Below are positions 25,113-40,377 of a stretch of 64,000 bases of DNA, in pieces; within the stretch, counting starts at the first letter, position 1, and the number at the start of each line of letters is the position of its first letter. Source of the DNA: Zarea fungicola. Its lineage: Eukaryota; Ascomycota; Sordariomycetes; Hypocreales; Cordycipitaceae. Where the stretch lies: contig FWCC01000119.1 of the NCBI GenBank assembly GCA_900169235.1, positions 1 through 64,000 on the forward strand, read 5' to 3'. The notes beneath the pieces were generated by a model. That model did no database searches. It saw only the letters and a list, made by a program, of their open reading frames with translations, and was not told the origin of the DNA. Position numbers and translations under genes: made by a program.

Positions 25113-27500
25113 TTACTTAGCCCGTGCAGCATCTTTGATGCCCCAGCTGCCAACCAACGCCATCGATTTATCATCACCAGGCGCCAGTCTGTCATCGCGC
25201 AACGTGTCGGCTAAACAGGTCCATGGATCGCGGCCACCCCCCCATTTCAGCAGATTCTCCTTCAACCGCTCACCATTCTCACGGGAGACGGCAAATCCGC
25301 CCTCGCCGCCATTGAAGACGACACGCCAGACGCGCTCGGCGAGGACACGGTCAAAGAGGTAGCTGTAATAGGTGCTGCCGTAGCTATGCAAGTGGCCAAA
25401 GAACCCCTGCCAGCGTGTTTGCGGCGGGTCCAGCGGTCCATGAGCGAAGCGCTTGTGGATGTCATGAAAGACATAGGTCGAGTCAAAGGACGGCTCAGAC
25501 ACCTCTGGCGAGTGGTACGCTTGATCGACCATGGCGAGCAGGATCTGGTGCTCCGTGTCAATCCCCTCGAAACGCTTGGCGACCTTGATGCGTTCTGCCA
25601 CCATCTCGTAAGGCAACGGTCGGTCCGTCTTCCAGTGCCGCGCAAAGAGGGAGAGGACCGTCGGGTCAGCAGCAAAGTGCTCCATGAGCGTCGATGGCAG
25701 CTCGGCGAAGTCAGTCGCGCAGCGCGTTCCAGACACGTTCTGGAATGATGTGCGCGCGAGGATTGAGTGAATTGCGTGGCCCATTTCGTGGAAGAGCGTT
25801 TCGACTGAGTAGAAGGACAGAAACGCTGGCTCACGTGTATTGTCATTTTTAGGAAAATCACAGACAAGAGCAACAGTTGGAAGCTGCTTGAGAGGGCCGT
25901 CTCCTGTAGAAACCTCCATGCCGTCATTGGCAGCCTGCTCAGCGGAATCAAAGTATGGCATGTTGGCGCCGTTGAGGTCGGCACCGGCCTCTTCGACCTC
26001 ATCCGGGAGAATCTCGCGGGAGCATCGTACAGTAAAGTGGGCTGGGTTAGGTGACTTCTGCGGCCGGTAAAACAAGTCGCAGTACAAAACAGCGACCTGC
26101 TCGCCAGTGTCGGACATGACGTCAAGCCTTTTGACGTCGGGGTGCCAAGTCTCACCTGGCAGAGTCTCGCGGGGCACAAAGCGGATGCCGTACAGTCGGT
26201 CAAACAACCGCGATAGCCCCTGCATAACAGTGCCAACAGAAAAGAAGGCTGTGAGCTGGTCCTCGTGGCGTACCTTGGATCTCATCTCAGCTCGAATTCT
26301 TTCCATGTAAAAATCTCTATCCCAGGGATGCAATTCTGAATCTGGTATCGCTAGCCTTTCGCGCTTTCGCTCCAGTAGCTCATTAAGTTCATGCTGGATT
26401 GTCGGCGCATTGTGTTCTCGTAGCGCGAGGAGGAATTCCATGACGGATGATGGAGACTTGGCCATCATACGGTCTTTTAATGACATATGGCCGTGACTTT
26501 GGAAGCCAGCCAGGCCAGCGAGCTCTGCACGTAGTCGAAGCATGCTCTCGAGATATTGTATGGTCCGCGCTGATGCCGTGCGTTGGGTAAGGTAGATTTC
26601 TTTGCGGGTGCCTTCGTCGTAGACGCTTTGAAGAGCAGCCGCCGCCTCTGGTCCAGTAGTCGGGATTGATATCTGTGAGCGAACTTTGAGGGTAGAGGCT
26701 AAGCCCGGATACAAGCCATAGAAGCGATGCGATGGAAGCGTCACCTTCTTCTTCTCTGGAACCATGGTCTGTACAAACGCAGAACCAACGTCGCTGATTT
26801 GTGAAGAAAGTTCGACGAAGCGGTCACGGGATTTCTTGGGCAGGTTGACGGCAGACTTCATGAAGTCGAGCTTGAGTAGCTCGGCCACAATCTTCTCCTC
26901 GTCAGTCCAGTGCTCCGTGACCTCAGGGCGAGAGATAGCCTCGCTGAGCTGGTCGCTAAGACCCGTCATGGTGTTGAGTTGGTTCATGTACTGGTATACC
27001 ATGGACCAGGCATCGGTAGCGGCTTGTTGGAATCGAATCTCGGGGTGCGTCATGCGAACAAAATCGGAGAGATCGAGGACACGGCAGAGCAGATCGCTCA
27101 GGCGATCCAGGTCGCGGACGACACCACGGTACTCATTGGTATTAGAGGCGGCGAGAACTCGATTGACGATTCGGGTAGCGCGATCGAGATTCTTCTGGGC
27201 AAATACGAGGAAGCCATCTGGGCTTGTAAGGTAGCGGTTCTTGAAGAGGCCCTGGCTACGTTTCAGGCTGAAGCTAGCAAAGGTACTGCTTGGCGCATCG
27301 AACAATTCGCGCAGGACGGCATCATCGTGGTTGGTACTGGCGCCGTGGCTCACGAGAGGCTTGATCGATTCGGCCGATTCGGCAGCAGCAGCGGCCGTCG
27401 TTGATTGCCAGAGGCGTTGCTGGAGTTGAAGCGGCTTGCTGGTCACGCGACGGCGGACACATCGCGTACAGACCCAGAGACGGCTGCCGGACGACAGCAT
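25113..27500 (-). CDS. oct1: Mitochondrial intermediate peptidase (Oct1), M3 metallopeptidase
   Basis: Removes an octapeptide from imported mitochondrial precursors after the main processing peptidase has cut; acts in the matrix. The single-exon frame gives 795 residues from the ATG at 27500, typical for fungal Oct1. The first 40 residues are rich in Arg, Ser and Leu with few acids (RRRVTSKPLQLQQRLWQS), a good mitochondrial targeting sequence. The zinc site is HEMGH at residues 571-575 within FHEMGHAIHS, as in the M3 thimet family; FAELPSTLMEHF supplies the downstream glutamate region. The open frame extends 30 codons further upstream from a longer frame, but that part (with FNDKQTFCHLL) is not needed and would weaken the targeting signal. 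Confidence 0.96.
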   Translation of the reverse strand: MLSSGSRLWVCTRCVRRRVTSKPLQLQQRLWQSTTAAAAAESAESIKPLVSHGASTNHDDAVLRELFDAPSSTFASFSLKRSQGLFKNRYLTSPDGFLVFAQKNLDRATRIVNRVLAASNTNEYRGVVRDLDRLSDLLCRVLDLSDFVRMTHPEIRFQQAATDAWSMVYQYMNQLNTMTGLSDQLSEAISRPEVTEHWTDEEKIVAELLKLDFMKSAVNLPKKSRDRFVELSSQISDVGSAFVQTMVPEKKKVTLPSHRFYGLYPGLASTLKVRSQISIPTTGPEAAAALQSVYDEGTRKEIYLTQRTASARTIQYLESMLRLRAELAGLAGFQSHGHMSLKDRMMAKSPSSVMEFLLALREHNAPTIQHELNELLERKRERLAIPDSELHPWDRDFYMERIRAEMRSKVRHEDQLTAFFSVGTVMQGLSRLFDRLYGIRFVPRETLPGETWHPDVKRLDVMSDTGEQVAVLYCDLFYRPQKSPNPAHFTVRCSREILPDEVEEAGADLNGANMPYFDSAEQAANDGMEVSTGDGPLKQLPTVALVCDFPKNDNTREPAFLSFYSVETLFHEMGHAIHSILARTSFQNVSGTRCATDFAELPSTLMEHFAADPTVLSLFARHWKTDRPLPYEMVAERIKVAKRFEGIDTEHQILLAMVDQAYHSPEVSEPSFDSTYVFHDIHKRFAHGPLDPPQTRWQGFFGHLHSYGSTYYSYLFDRVLAERVWRVVFNGGEGGFAVSRENGERLKENLLKWGGGRDPWTCLADTLRDDRLAPGDDKSMALVGSWGIKDAARAK

Positions 27501-28508
27501 GGTTTGGAGCAAGTGACAAAACGTTTGTTTATCATTGAATACAATGGTTCGGATGGAGAGCTGTAAGAACCGGGAAACGTGATGTCTCAAGATTGATGAT
27601 TATACCACAAGTATGATGAAGAGGATGAAGGAAAGCAAAGGCCAGTGCAGCGGAGTTTTTGCACAATACATTAATAGTGATGCAACCTGATTTTTGTATG
27701 CAGTTCCACAACGGAAGGGGTATGGTCCAGTCTGATGGCGCCTCGGGCAGTAGATGCGCTGAAAGAGTCAGGATACGGCGCTGGCAGCCCGCCGATACAG
27801 GGAGAACAGCACTGCTACTGGTAGCTGGCACCGTTCTAGAGCTTCGTTAGTGGCTTACAAGACTGAATTGTGGCGGCGGGGTCGGCCTTGGGGGTCCCGC
27901 TGTCAGATTGATATGCATGCTTTCTAGCAGTCGCTGTCAGCAACAGTAGGCTCTACTATATCTAGATGAGTTCTAGCATTTACGGAGAGTCACATATGTA
28001 TATGTGCTACTAATGGTAATCAGTATTGGCAGCGTTGCCAATGGCGCCTGCCGGGTTGTCAGCATGACAATACTCTCTAATGGTCTCCGAATTGGCTACC
28101 AAGTGCCACCCACTACGCCACCCCGGGGTTCCCTCGGCAATGTCCATCACCAATATTTGCTCACCAATGTAACCAATCCTTTCTACGGAATACCCAAACC
28201 GGTAATAATAAGAGGATCGAGCTCGGCTGGTCGCGCAAAGGACCAGAGTGAGTCTCTTCCCCGCCCATGCACGGCTTTACGGAAGTCGATGCCGATAGGT
28301 CTGCTACGGTTATTACCATTATCAATTGTGTAATTCCGCTTCGCTCTTCATCGAATCATTACGGTTATCAAACTACACCACAATCACATGCTCTCTCGTA
28401 GCCATGCTGATCTGCTGACATCCTGGTTTTGGGGGGGGGGGTCTCAAAAAAAAGGGTGGTAAAACTCCAAGGATAAATTCTGGTGAGATGTAAAATAAAA
28501 ATACATGA
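27501..28508. other. Region between OCT1 start and the reductase pseudogene
   Basis: Should contain the OCT1 promoter on the minus strand and the old 3' flank of the reductase. A G11 run lies at 28431-28441. The plus frame at 28004-28333 has no features of a gene. Confidence 0.5.
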
Positions 28509-30618
28509 CTAAATTGGTAATAAATCGAAAAAGGGGAACAAAAAAGGCACCCAACAGTACCATAAAGCGAAATGGCGAATTCGTGTAACAGGTGGCAAGA
28601 AACGAGAACAACAATCTCTAAGCGACACTAATGAACAAAAACTGTTCTTTATTACCAACCAAAGCCCTCCACTGCCAAGTTTCATTGGCACCTTGCTGCG
28701 CTTCTGGCTCTTGGCTATCGTCGAAACCACGATCCTTACTTGATCGGCCATATTCGCTGGACCACAGACCACCATGGTAGTACCGCCAGACACCTGCTCC
28801 TGGTGCTCTTGCAATACATTTCGAACACTAAATCTTCCAACCGATACACTGACGTCAAAATCACCCCACTGTCGCTCGGATCCTTGAGCACCAGTATATT
28901 CGCCAAGCATACCTTCCACAGCATACAGCAGAGGCATGCTGCGAACGCTCCAGAACAGCCTCTTTGCGCCGTAGCTCGTCAGCCCGCCAAATTTGTCGAG
29001 AAAAGCCAATGCACCTGTTGTGCCGACTCCACCGGCAAAGCAAACCATGATACGGTAGTCTGGTGTTGGCCGGAGATGGGTTTCTTGTAAAAACGTCACC
29101 TCCTCGCTACAGGATCCTTCCACCATGACCGGGATTCCATCCTGGCTTGTGCCCAGCGGACAAAGCTTGGCTATGAGTCCCTTTTGCTTGATAAACAGCG
29201 TGACGCCCGTCTTGCGTGACATGGTAGCAGTCATTTGCCTCCGCCGCGGCAATCCAGAGCCGCTCGCCATGCGGGAATCCTGTTCCAAGTCTGAGCTGTA
29301 TCGAGGCTTTTTACTGTCGTTGCAGCTGCTGCCCGCAACAGAAAACGGGTGACTCTCCCAGAATTTCCAGCTGCTGATGGTTGGAAAATGCGGGTAGACA
29401 TGTCCTTGAGCACCTACACCAGGAATATCAACGCGCATGTATTCACTATCGATTGGGCTGATAAACGCCCTCTTGAAACCTCGTCTAAACATTTGCGCGA
29501 GACGCAACGCTCTGTCAAACCCCCAGATGGCTACGGACATGTACACCCATGTCTCAAAACCGCACTGCCGGCCATATCGCTGCACCACATGTCGATAACA
29601 GCTCACCAAGACAAGAATCGAGAGGATGATGTGTGAAGAGACAAACAACTCGTATGCGCTCCGACGCAATGGTTGAACAGAGCCAATGACCAAGACAAAA
29701 AGGCCGACTGTCCCTAGGGCACCCTATGTCCAGTAACCTTTAGTAATGAGCTCGCTGAGCTTAAGCGCATACAGGTTAACTGAGTATGCGTAAAGAAACA
29801 TGAAGCTGTGCACAAAGGCTTCTAGCATGCAAATGACAGCAGCCCATCTGTGCAGTAACAGAAATGTGGTGCAAGGCCAATTTGTGAGCCATAGAAGAAC
29901 ATTGTTGCGTCCAGCAAACAGGATAAGGAGAGGGATGTTGGTAAATGACAGCACACAGAGACGGTTGGCGACAAAACTGATTGTTTGTTGAGCATTGCTT
30001 GTGTACCAAAGGCTTCCTGAGAGGAACCAATAGCCGGTCCCAGAGAGCAGATTGTTGAGGATCCAAATGTAGCCGATGAAGATTGCTTGACCTCGAGTCG
30101 GCATCATGAACACATGACCAACGAGCTCGTTATGCCGAGTAACCAACAAAGGAGGATCGATAATTGAGCGGTAAATCTTAAAAAGGTCCATGCAGGCCAC
30201 GGAAGGAAGCGGAGCAACGACAATCCGATGGGGATGGCGGCACATGTAAGAAACAGAATGAGAGCATATCGCTCGTGCGCAACTTCCATGTGTGTTAAGA
30301 TGAGGATGCTGTCGTAGTTGGATTTCCATCGTGAATATGGCACTGTTGCTGTGCCGTTGAGGATTGTTTGTTGGCTTATTGGGGTTTTGTTGACGTTTTG
30401 TACTCTCGCCCATGTCTGTGAGTATGTTTCGACGGAGTTATTTCTTTTCCAGGACCTTCGTCGCACCAGAATCGCTCCAGCTCCAGAGCAGTTTCATTCT
30501 GGCATTTCCCGTACATGCACCATGCCAGTGTTTGAACATAGAGCTCATATTGGGCATTGCAGAAAGATTGCTCGTCAGCGCCTTTTCTTGGTATCGTGTC
30601 GCTTGTACAGTTGGTCAT
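28509..30618 (-). pseudogene. Broken ferric-chelate reductase (FRE family), NOX-like membrane oxidoreductase
   Basis: Intact relatives reduce extracellular Fe(III) or Cu(II) at the plasma membrane using NADPH, FAD and haem. The minus strand carries recognisable pieces in order: Cys-rich N-terminal part (from 30618), first helix with SLLRFLPWPAW, the family block PTRGQAIFIGYIW, the haem-helix part around LLLHRWAA and an FAD-type HPFSV motif, then CGPANMADQV near the end. These pieces lie in three frames: frame one to about 30430, frame two to about 30183, and frame three onward. Each change equals one missing base. In addition an in-frame TAG at 29726-29724 interrupts YWT-GALGTVG, where relatives have an aromatic residue, often Trp. 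Upstream of 30618 possible N-terminal fragments reach about 30890. The last 35 codons do not look like the family. Assembly error could explain the two homopolymer shifts but less easily the stop. Confidence 0.8.
29724..29726 (-). other. Premature TAG in the reductase pseudogene
   Basis: Frame continues unchanged and coding-like on both sides of the stop (WT, stop, GALGTVGLFVLV). A single G-to-A change from TGG would make it, the direction expected of C-to-T mutation on the other strand. Confidence 0.75.
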
Positions 30619-30899
30619 GTCAGCGATCGAATATTTTGCTCAAATCGGGGTGAGTCATGGCAGATTCTGCATAGGACTCAACAATACCGACGTTGATGGG
30701 ATATTGATTGTGACAGTCCGGCCTTCCAACGGTAGGTTGGGGCACATGGCAGTGGCAATGAACATACACTGAATCTCGGCAACGCTTAAATGGTCATAGT
30801 AGGTAAATAAACCAAGCATTACATACCAAAGGAATGAAATCGGGTGTGGCCGGAACACTATTGGATGCAGATTCTTGGTGTAGAATACCACCTTTCGGC

Positions 30900-31637
30900 T
30901 CTTGGGAAATCAGGAAATGAGGCTATCTTCATTAGAACTGCGGGGTCAAAGCGATTGCGATTAAAGCGGTGCCAACAACTCAACTTTTGTGGATAACAAC
31001 ACGAGTATTGGTTATAGGAGATATAGGAAATTTAAAAGATCCAGAACCCTAACTCAGGACTGACCGTATCGGCAGTGTCCGTGAACCACCTGTCTAGTTC
31101 GCCTGAGGTCCCGTAAAGGCGTATAGAGAGTTTGCAAGGGGCTCTGTTAAGGATAGTGAAAGTGTAGTATCCATGCTTCATTACTGGATCGGCTTAATGC
31201 CCTCACATCTATGAAAAAAATGTTATCATGTACCCTTAGGAATATCGTAAGAAAAAGAGAATTAACTACCAACTAATATAAGAGTCCAGTCGTTTAGTTC
31301 TTGCTGGCAACCCACTCTGTAATAAAGATCGAAGCTACCCACAGCTTGTACTGCTCACTACCTTGGGTGGCTTGACCGGTTCTCACCAAGCCGCAGCCGG
31401 CCGCCACTAACAGGTGCAAGCCACATACTAAACCCGGACTATCTAAAGATCCCTCTTCCGAGCTACCCTCGCCCTCCCAGCAGCCAATCCTGGCAAGCTG
31501 TGGCCGTGCTCGCACGGGAGACTACGGAAAGCGGACCAGTCGCTCGCGCCGACGACTTTGCTATCAAGAAATGACGCCTCGTTGCTTCTAGCCAGTCTCG
31601 CCGCATTCAATCAATTTTTTTTTGTTTTACAACGACA
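30900..31637. other. Intergenic region upstream of the MICOS gene
   Basis: About 0.7 kb of AT-rich DNA with no supported gene; the last 200 bases should be the promoter and leader of the gene starting at 31638. Confidence 0.45.
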
Positions 31638-32637
31638 ATGGCTGCTCGAGTCCTCATCCAAAGGGTAAGTTGGGATGAATTCCTTTCAATTGGCCTTTTC
31701 TTTCAAAACAATAATTCCGCGAGATCCATTGAGCTAATTCGCCGCCTCTCGCCTTCAGTCCAGCGGCCTGCTGGCGTCTGCTGGCCTTGGTACCTTTCTT
31801 CTGACGCCCGCAAACGTCTACGCCGAGGAGCGCCTTGCTGTTGATAAGGTAAGAAGAAAAAAGAATAGGGTTCATATGTCGCAGCTCGAGTCGTGAGCTC
31901 CTCCCAATCACGACCGCAAACCCATAAATGCCACGATACTAATGCAACTCTCTCTTTCTCTCGTGCAGAGGAAGCCCATGTACGACGACCTTGACGCCCT
32001 ACCTGCAGCGCCTGCCTCTGTCCAGGAATCCGTTCCCCAAATCGAGCTTCCCAAGCAGACAAGCGAGAGCAGCAACGACAGCTCCGACAACGAGGTGGTG
32101 CACGCGCGAAAGCCTCACAGGCCTACGCCCACCGACCAGCTTGCTGTGCAGATCGGCAAGGCCCGCCTCGCCCTCTACCGCTACACCGTTGCCGCTGAGG
32201 ACAAGGTCAACGAGACCATGGACTGCGCCTTCAACCTCGAACAGTCTTTCACGGGCACCCTCGCCTCCCTGGCCCCCGCCCGCGAGACGGGCGAGAGGCT
32301 GATGCCCGGCGCCATCTACGTCCTCGTCGCCGCCATGGCTGGCAGCATCGTCACACGCAACCGCAACATCCTTCTCCGCGCGACCGCTCCCCTAGCCTTT
32401 GGCATCGGCGCCGGCTGGGCCGTCCTCCCCGTCACAATGCGCAACGTCGCCGACCTGACGTGGCAGTACGAGAAGCGCTTCCCGGCAATCGCCGATTCAC
32501 ACATGCAGGTCCGCAACGGTATTGAGAAGGGTGTCAGCTTCGCCAAGGTCCACGCCCGTCTTGGTGTCCGGTATGTCGATGACAAGGTGACGGACGTAAG
32601 AGAAATTGTTGAGGGCTGGGTAAAGCAGGGTAAATAA
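31638..32637 (+). CDS. MICOS complex subunit MIC26/MIC27 (apolipoprotein O-like)
   Basis: Inner mitochondrial membrane protein that helps shape cristae junctions within the MICOS complex. Three exons fit: 31638-31664 (nine codons), 31759-31848 and 31969-32637, joined in phase 0, for 261 residues. Donors are GTAAGT and GTAAGA. The first 35 residues are hydrophobic and basic (MAARVLIQR, then GLLASAGLGTFLL), fitting an import signal or anchor. The conserved family part covers roughly residues 85-245: a helix with QIGKARLALYRYTVAAEDKVN, then two hydrophobic segments, the first with the glycine-rich MPGAIYVLVAAMAGSIV and the second APLAFGIGAGWAVLPV. A short acidic, Ser-rich linker precedes it. The data do not separate Mic26 from Mic27. 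The 3' end faces DUS2, 455 bases away. Confidence 0.9.
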
Positions 32638-33092
32638 TCAGAAGATGACCTCGAATACACACGCGCACACACAAAACCACAGCATAATATCGGCTAAAAG
32701 GGGAAACGAAAACGATTTGGCGACTGATTGTACCATCAACATCAAAAAACTTCTATAGATGATGTACCAAGATTTTTTTTTCTTTGTTCAAAGATGACGC
32801 AAGGCATTACTTTCGACAGACTCACGTTGCCGAGCCTCATCGGGATTATGTATGTGTAAAAAATGTTTGATTGAAAAGCCATTGATATAGCTTTAAGTAG
32901 TGACCTGCATATATTTTGGTGATGCGGTTCGTATGTATAAGCTCGCCTCTAGCCTCCTTTTTGCCCCAAACCTTAAAAACTCCGGCCCATGCAATTCTTT
33001 TTATCTATATGACCTATACTTGTACGTCTCGTTTGCGCTATCCTAACGGACGAGCTCGCAGGAACAATATCATAGTTATTAGGCACCATGCT
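32638..33092. other. Convergent 3' region between MIC26/27 and DUS2
   Basis: AT-rich 3' flanks of two convergent genes; no gene or repeat recognised. Confidence 0.5.
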
Positions 33093-37004
<3,912 letters not shown>

Positions 37005-40000
37005 ATGGAAAATGAGGCGCCCTCCAAAAGGGGCCGTCTCATGGGAAAACTCTTTGGAAACAAAGAGCGCAAGCTCCCGGATACTACCAACGCAAATAAC
37101 CTCGATGCCTTTCTTCACAGCTCCGACAATCTGCAGGTGACACATCCTCCCCCTCCCCCACCAACCACGCTCCCAAAGCTCGACACATCGATATCTAGAT
37201 ATCCCCAAGCACTTGCTGTAAACCAGCAGGCCCAGCTCAACCGCCCGGTCGCCCCCGGTCGCCTCGATCTCAGTACCAACAACCCCCCCCGAACTTCCCG
37301 CCCAAACAGAAAGGGCCTGATCATACGTTTCTCCGACGCGCGTCCAGAGGTCATGGGCGAGGGCGGTGACGAGTGCGAGAATCCAACCATTGAAATATCC
37401 CGCGCAAAAAAGGCTCGTCCCTCGCAACCTGTTCGGCCACCGCCCTCTGAGGACGACTTTATACCAAGGCGCCTAACTCGGACCCAAACCGGCTACTCAT
37501 CCATTCACTCACCAGACTTACGAGCCGAAAGCAATGGAGGCAGTAAACCGTCTACGAGGCGGTCACCGCCCCCTCCCCCAACACAGCCCAAGTTGGACGT
37601 AGCCAACGGGCCAGCAACGGGCGGATATCTGACGAGCCTTTCGCCTCGCGACGAGAATCGACGGTCATTCATCGAGGTCCAACAAGCTGAGATGCGAAGA
37701 GCAGAGGGACAAGCATTTGCAAAGGCTGCACGCAGTTCAAGCGTTGCTAAAGAGGCGCGTAACTCGGGCCTTGCCTACGATGCCAAGTGGGAGGACGGCG
37801 CTCCAAATGCTACTCCGCAGCCGGGGACGATTGACGAGTCTCCTCAAAGCTACAATTCTTTGCCCAAAAGATCTATCGAGTACAGTCCCGCTGCTTCTCT
37901 TACCTCGCTAGCATCGAGCACATATCCGCCCTCACTGCCCTCGCCAGAAACTGCTGCAGGGCGATCAGGCTTCCCTCAGTCCAATGAGGATCACAGACCC
38001 ATGGCCACAAGAATGGCTTCTGTAAGGCTCAACGATACAATGGGAGGCGAGAATGCGGATTCGCTCGATATTTTTGTTGACCGAACGACCCATCTCCACG
38101 AACTATTCCGTCTCCATGCCGAAACCGTAAAACCACTATTGAGCTGCGAGTTGCGAGATCTTGGCCGTGCGGGACTATGGTGGTTCCTCAAAGGTCGACT
38201 CGGGCTTGAGAAGGCCATCAGAGACCATCAACAGCCAGCTACATCGGTCACGTCAAAATCGCAAATGCAAAATGAACTGGACAAACAGCAAGCATATTCC
38301 AATCTGGCCAAGGCCTATTGGCTATGCCAGCATGCTATCCCAGAGGTATCCCAATCACGCCGTCTCCCGCCAGATCCCGAAATCCTCGCTACAACGGAGC
38401 AGCTTATGTCTTCACTAAAGAAGTTGGCCGGCTCGATGAAGAGGAATGGAATTCTGCCCCCAGACGAGCCTTTTCTCCCGGCGACGATTGATAAAGCGAT
38501 TTGGATTGAATATCCGCCAATGAGCCAAGACATGATTGCGCTGCTCTCTGGAAACTGGGGGTCAGGCATTTCTGTCATGCAAAGACCGGCGTCAAGTCTG
38601 CCAATTCTGAATGCGCTGCCACTCAGCGACATGTCCGAGTTCTTCAGCTACGGTCGTGTGGCAGCTGATGTCTTTTTGATGGAGCAAGGCAGAGAGGCCC
38701 AGAGATATTATTTCTCTTGCTTTCTGTCAATGCTACGACCGAAGACAGAAACTGGCCTTATGTTTGTCATTGCCAGTCAGAATGGTGTCATTCAACTCTC
38801 TGTGCAAGACAACAAGGCCGCAGGCCCGGTCTGGGAGGATATGCGTTGGCGCAATGACACTTGCACTCTGGAGTTGCGCCTGCCTCGTGGATTCCTGCTT
38901 GCAATGCAGTTGTCGCAGCAAGACTACCGCGTATTATGGAACATGTATGACTTTGGCGCCAGGGTCCTGTCCTCTTTGCAGCCTCGACAAGACGAGACAG
39001 TTGTATTTCGCAACACGTTGCCGTCATTTCAATACATTGATTCAGACCCGCAATCGCGCGTATTCTCCAAAGATCCCGTGACGGAGTGCGAGGTGGCACT
39101 ATTTGAAAAACTGTACAAAGAAAATGGCCCCGCTGGTCCGAGAAACTGGCATACTGGTTTCCGCGTGGCCGTCGTAACGGGGCCAATGACGAGAACTCTG
39201 AGCGGAGTGCAGCATAGCTATCCCCCACAAGTACCAGTTGAGTTTGGTTTCTTTCGAGGCGAAGCGGACGCGCCGGCCTTGTCCATCAAGTTTGAGGGGA
39301 GCCGAACAAGGGGGCGGATGGTGCTCTCGTTTAGGGATGAGAAAGAGCGTGTTCGATTTCATTCGTTGATCACGGGGACAGCGCTGGAATCTGATGAACG
39401 CATCTTTTGCAATGTGCCGCTACGTAGCATGCAAATATCAGAGAGTCTGCGAGAGCCAACTGGTATATCACCTTTTGCAAGGATGCCCTGGAAGGCGGCG
39501 CAAGTTATCAATGATGAGTTTGGCGCCAATGGTGAGCAGCCCGCGTCTGTGCTGTCAGACAAGCTCAAAATGGTATTGGAATACCAAAATGGTATGGTGA
39601 CCGACAGACTCAACATGTCACCTGGCGAGATGAGGCTACGGCTGGATGTTTCTAACAACCTGTTGCTTCGTATGCTACGACAACCACAGCAGGATATGAC
39701 GGCATCCATTTCAGAAGCTCAGGTCCCGAAGGAACTAGCAAAGGAGATGAGCAATGCGTTGCAGCTGGTACGGCAAAAGCAGACGATTCGGACTCTAGAG
39801 TTTACTAATCTGAGGGACCTACACGATTTTGAATTCGCGGTGACGGGATACGAAGTTATTTTCGACGCCATGGCGACGACGTTTGCTATTGCTCGGCGCA
39901 GAATGGTTGTGCCGATCCACAAGAAGTGGGAGGCTGGCCCAACACGAATCCAGATTGTGAGGCAGGAAGACAAGCAGGTGCAGCTCCTAGCGTTTTTCGA

Positions 40001-40377
40001 AGACTGGCAGTATGGGCACTGCATGAATTTTGTGCTCAAGGGGACAGATTTATATGAGTCGTTCCAACGGAGCGGCAAGTCGGGTATCAAGTTTGTGGAT
40101 GCCAAATTTCCACTGCCGCGCCTCCCGGCAGAAAAGGACGGAGACTTTGATGACATGGCCTTCGTCTGCCTGGATCTTCCGGATCTGCCGGGAGAGCACG
40201 ATGACATTTCCATTATGTTTGACAAGGAACTGGGTAAGTGAAAGGCGACCTCATTGCGGCTGTGGCTATGCATTCAACAGTACTGACATGACATTCCGTC
40301 TAGATCGCGATCGGTTGTGCCAGTGTCTACCTGCGACTGTTAAAGGCTCCTCGGGACGAATATCACGACTGAAGTAG
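37005..40377 (+). CDS. Large fungal protein of unknown function with proline-rich N-terminus
   Basis: Two exons fit: 37005-40233 and 40304-40377 (70 bp intron, GTAAGT...TAG), giving 1,100 residues. The ATG sits in a strong context (GCCATGG). The first 330 residues are basic and very rich in Pro and Ser with several PPPPPP-like runs, likely disordered and able to bind SH3 or profilin-type partners. From about residue 350 the protein looks folded: a helical block (HLHELFRLHAETVKPLLS, then LGRAGLWWFLKGR) and long alternating beta-type segments up to the C-terminus, including VPVEFGFFRGEADAPALSIKF, which has the feel of a PH-like fold; that resemblance is only a guess. I recognise no catalytic motif, membrane segment or known family name. 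The coding call is strong because over 3.2 kb are open with coding codon use. Confidence 0.85.

Noticed and set aside
25262..26236. 324-codon alternative minus-strand frame inside OCT1
   Set aside because: Rich in Ser, Thr and Arg as expected from a shifted frame of a C-rich gene; OCT1 is complete in its own frame.
28431..28441. G11 run (another at 6886-6896)
   Set aside because: Simple homopolymers in intergenic DNA; no further G-tracts nearby to make a convincing quadruplex.
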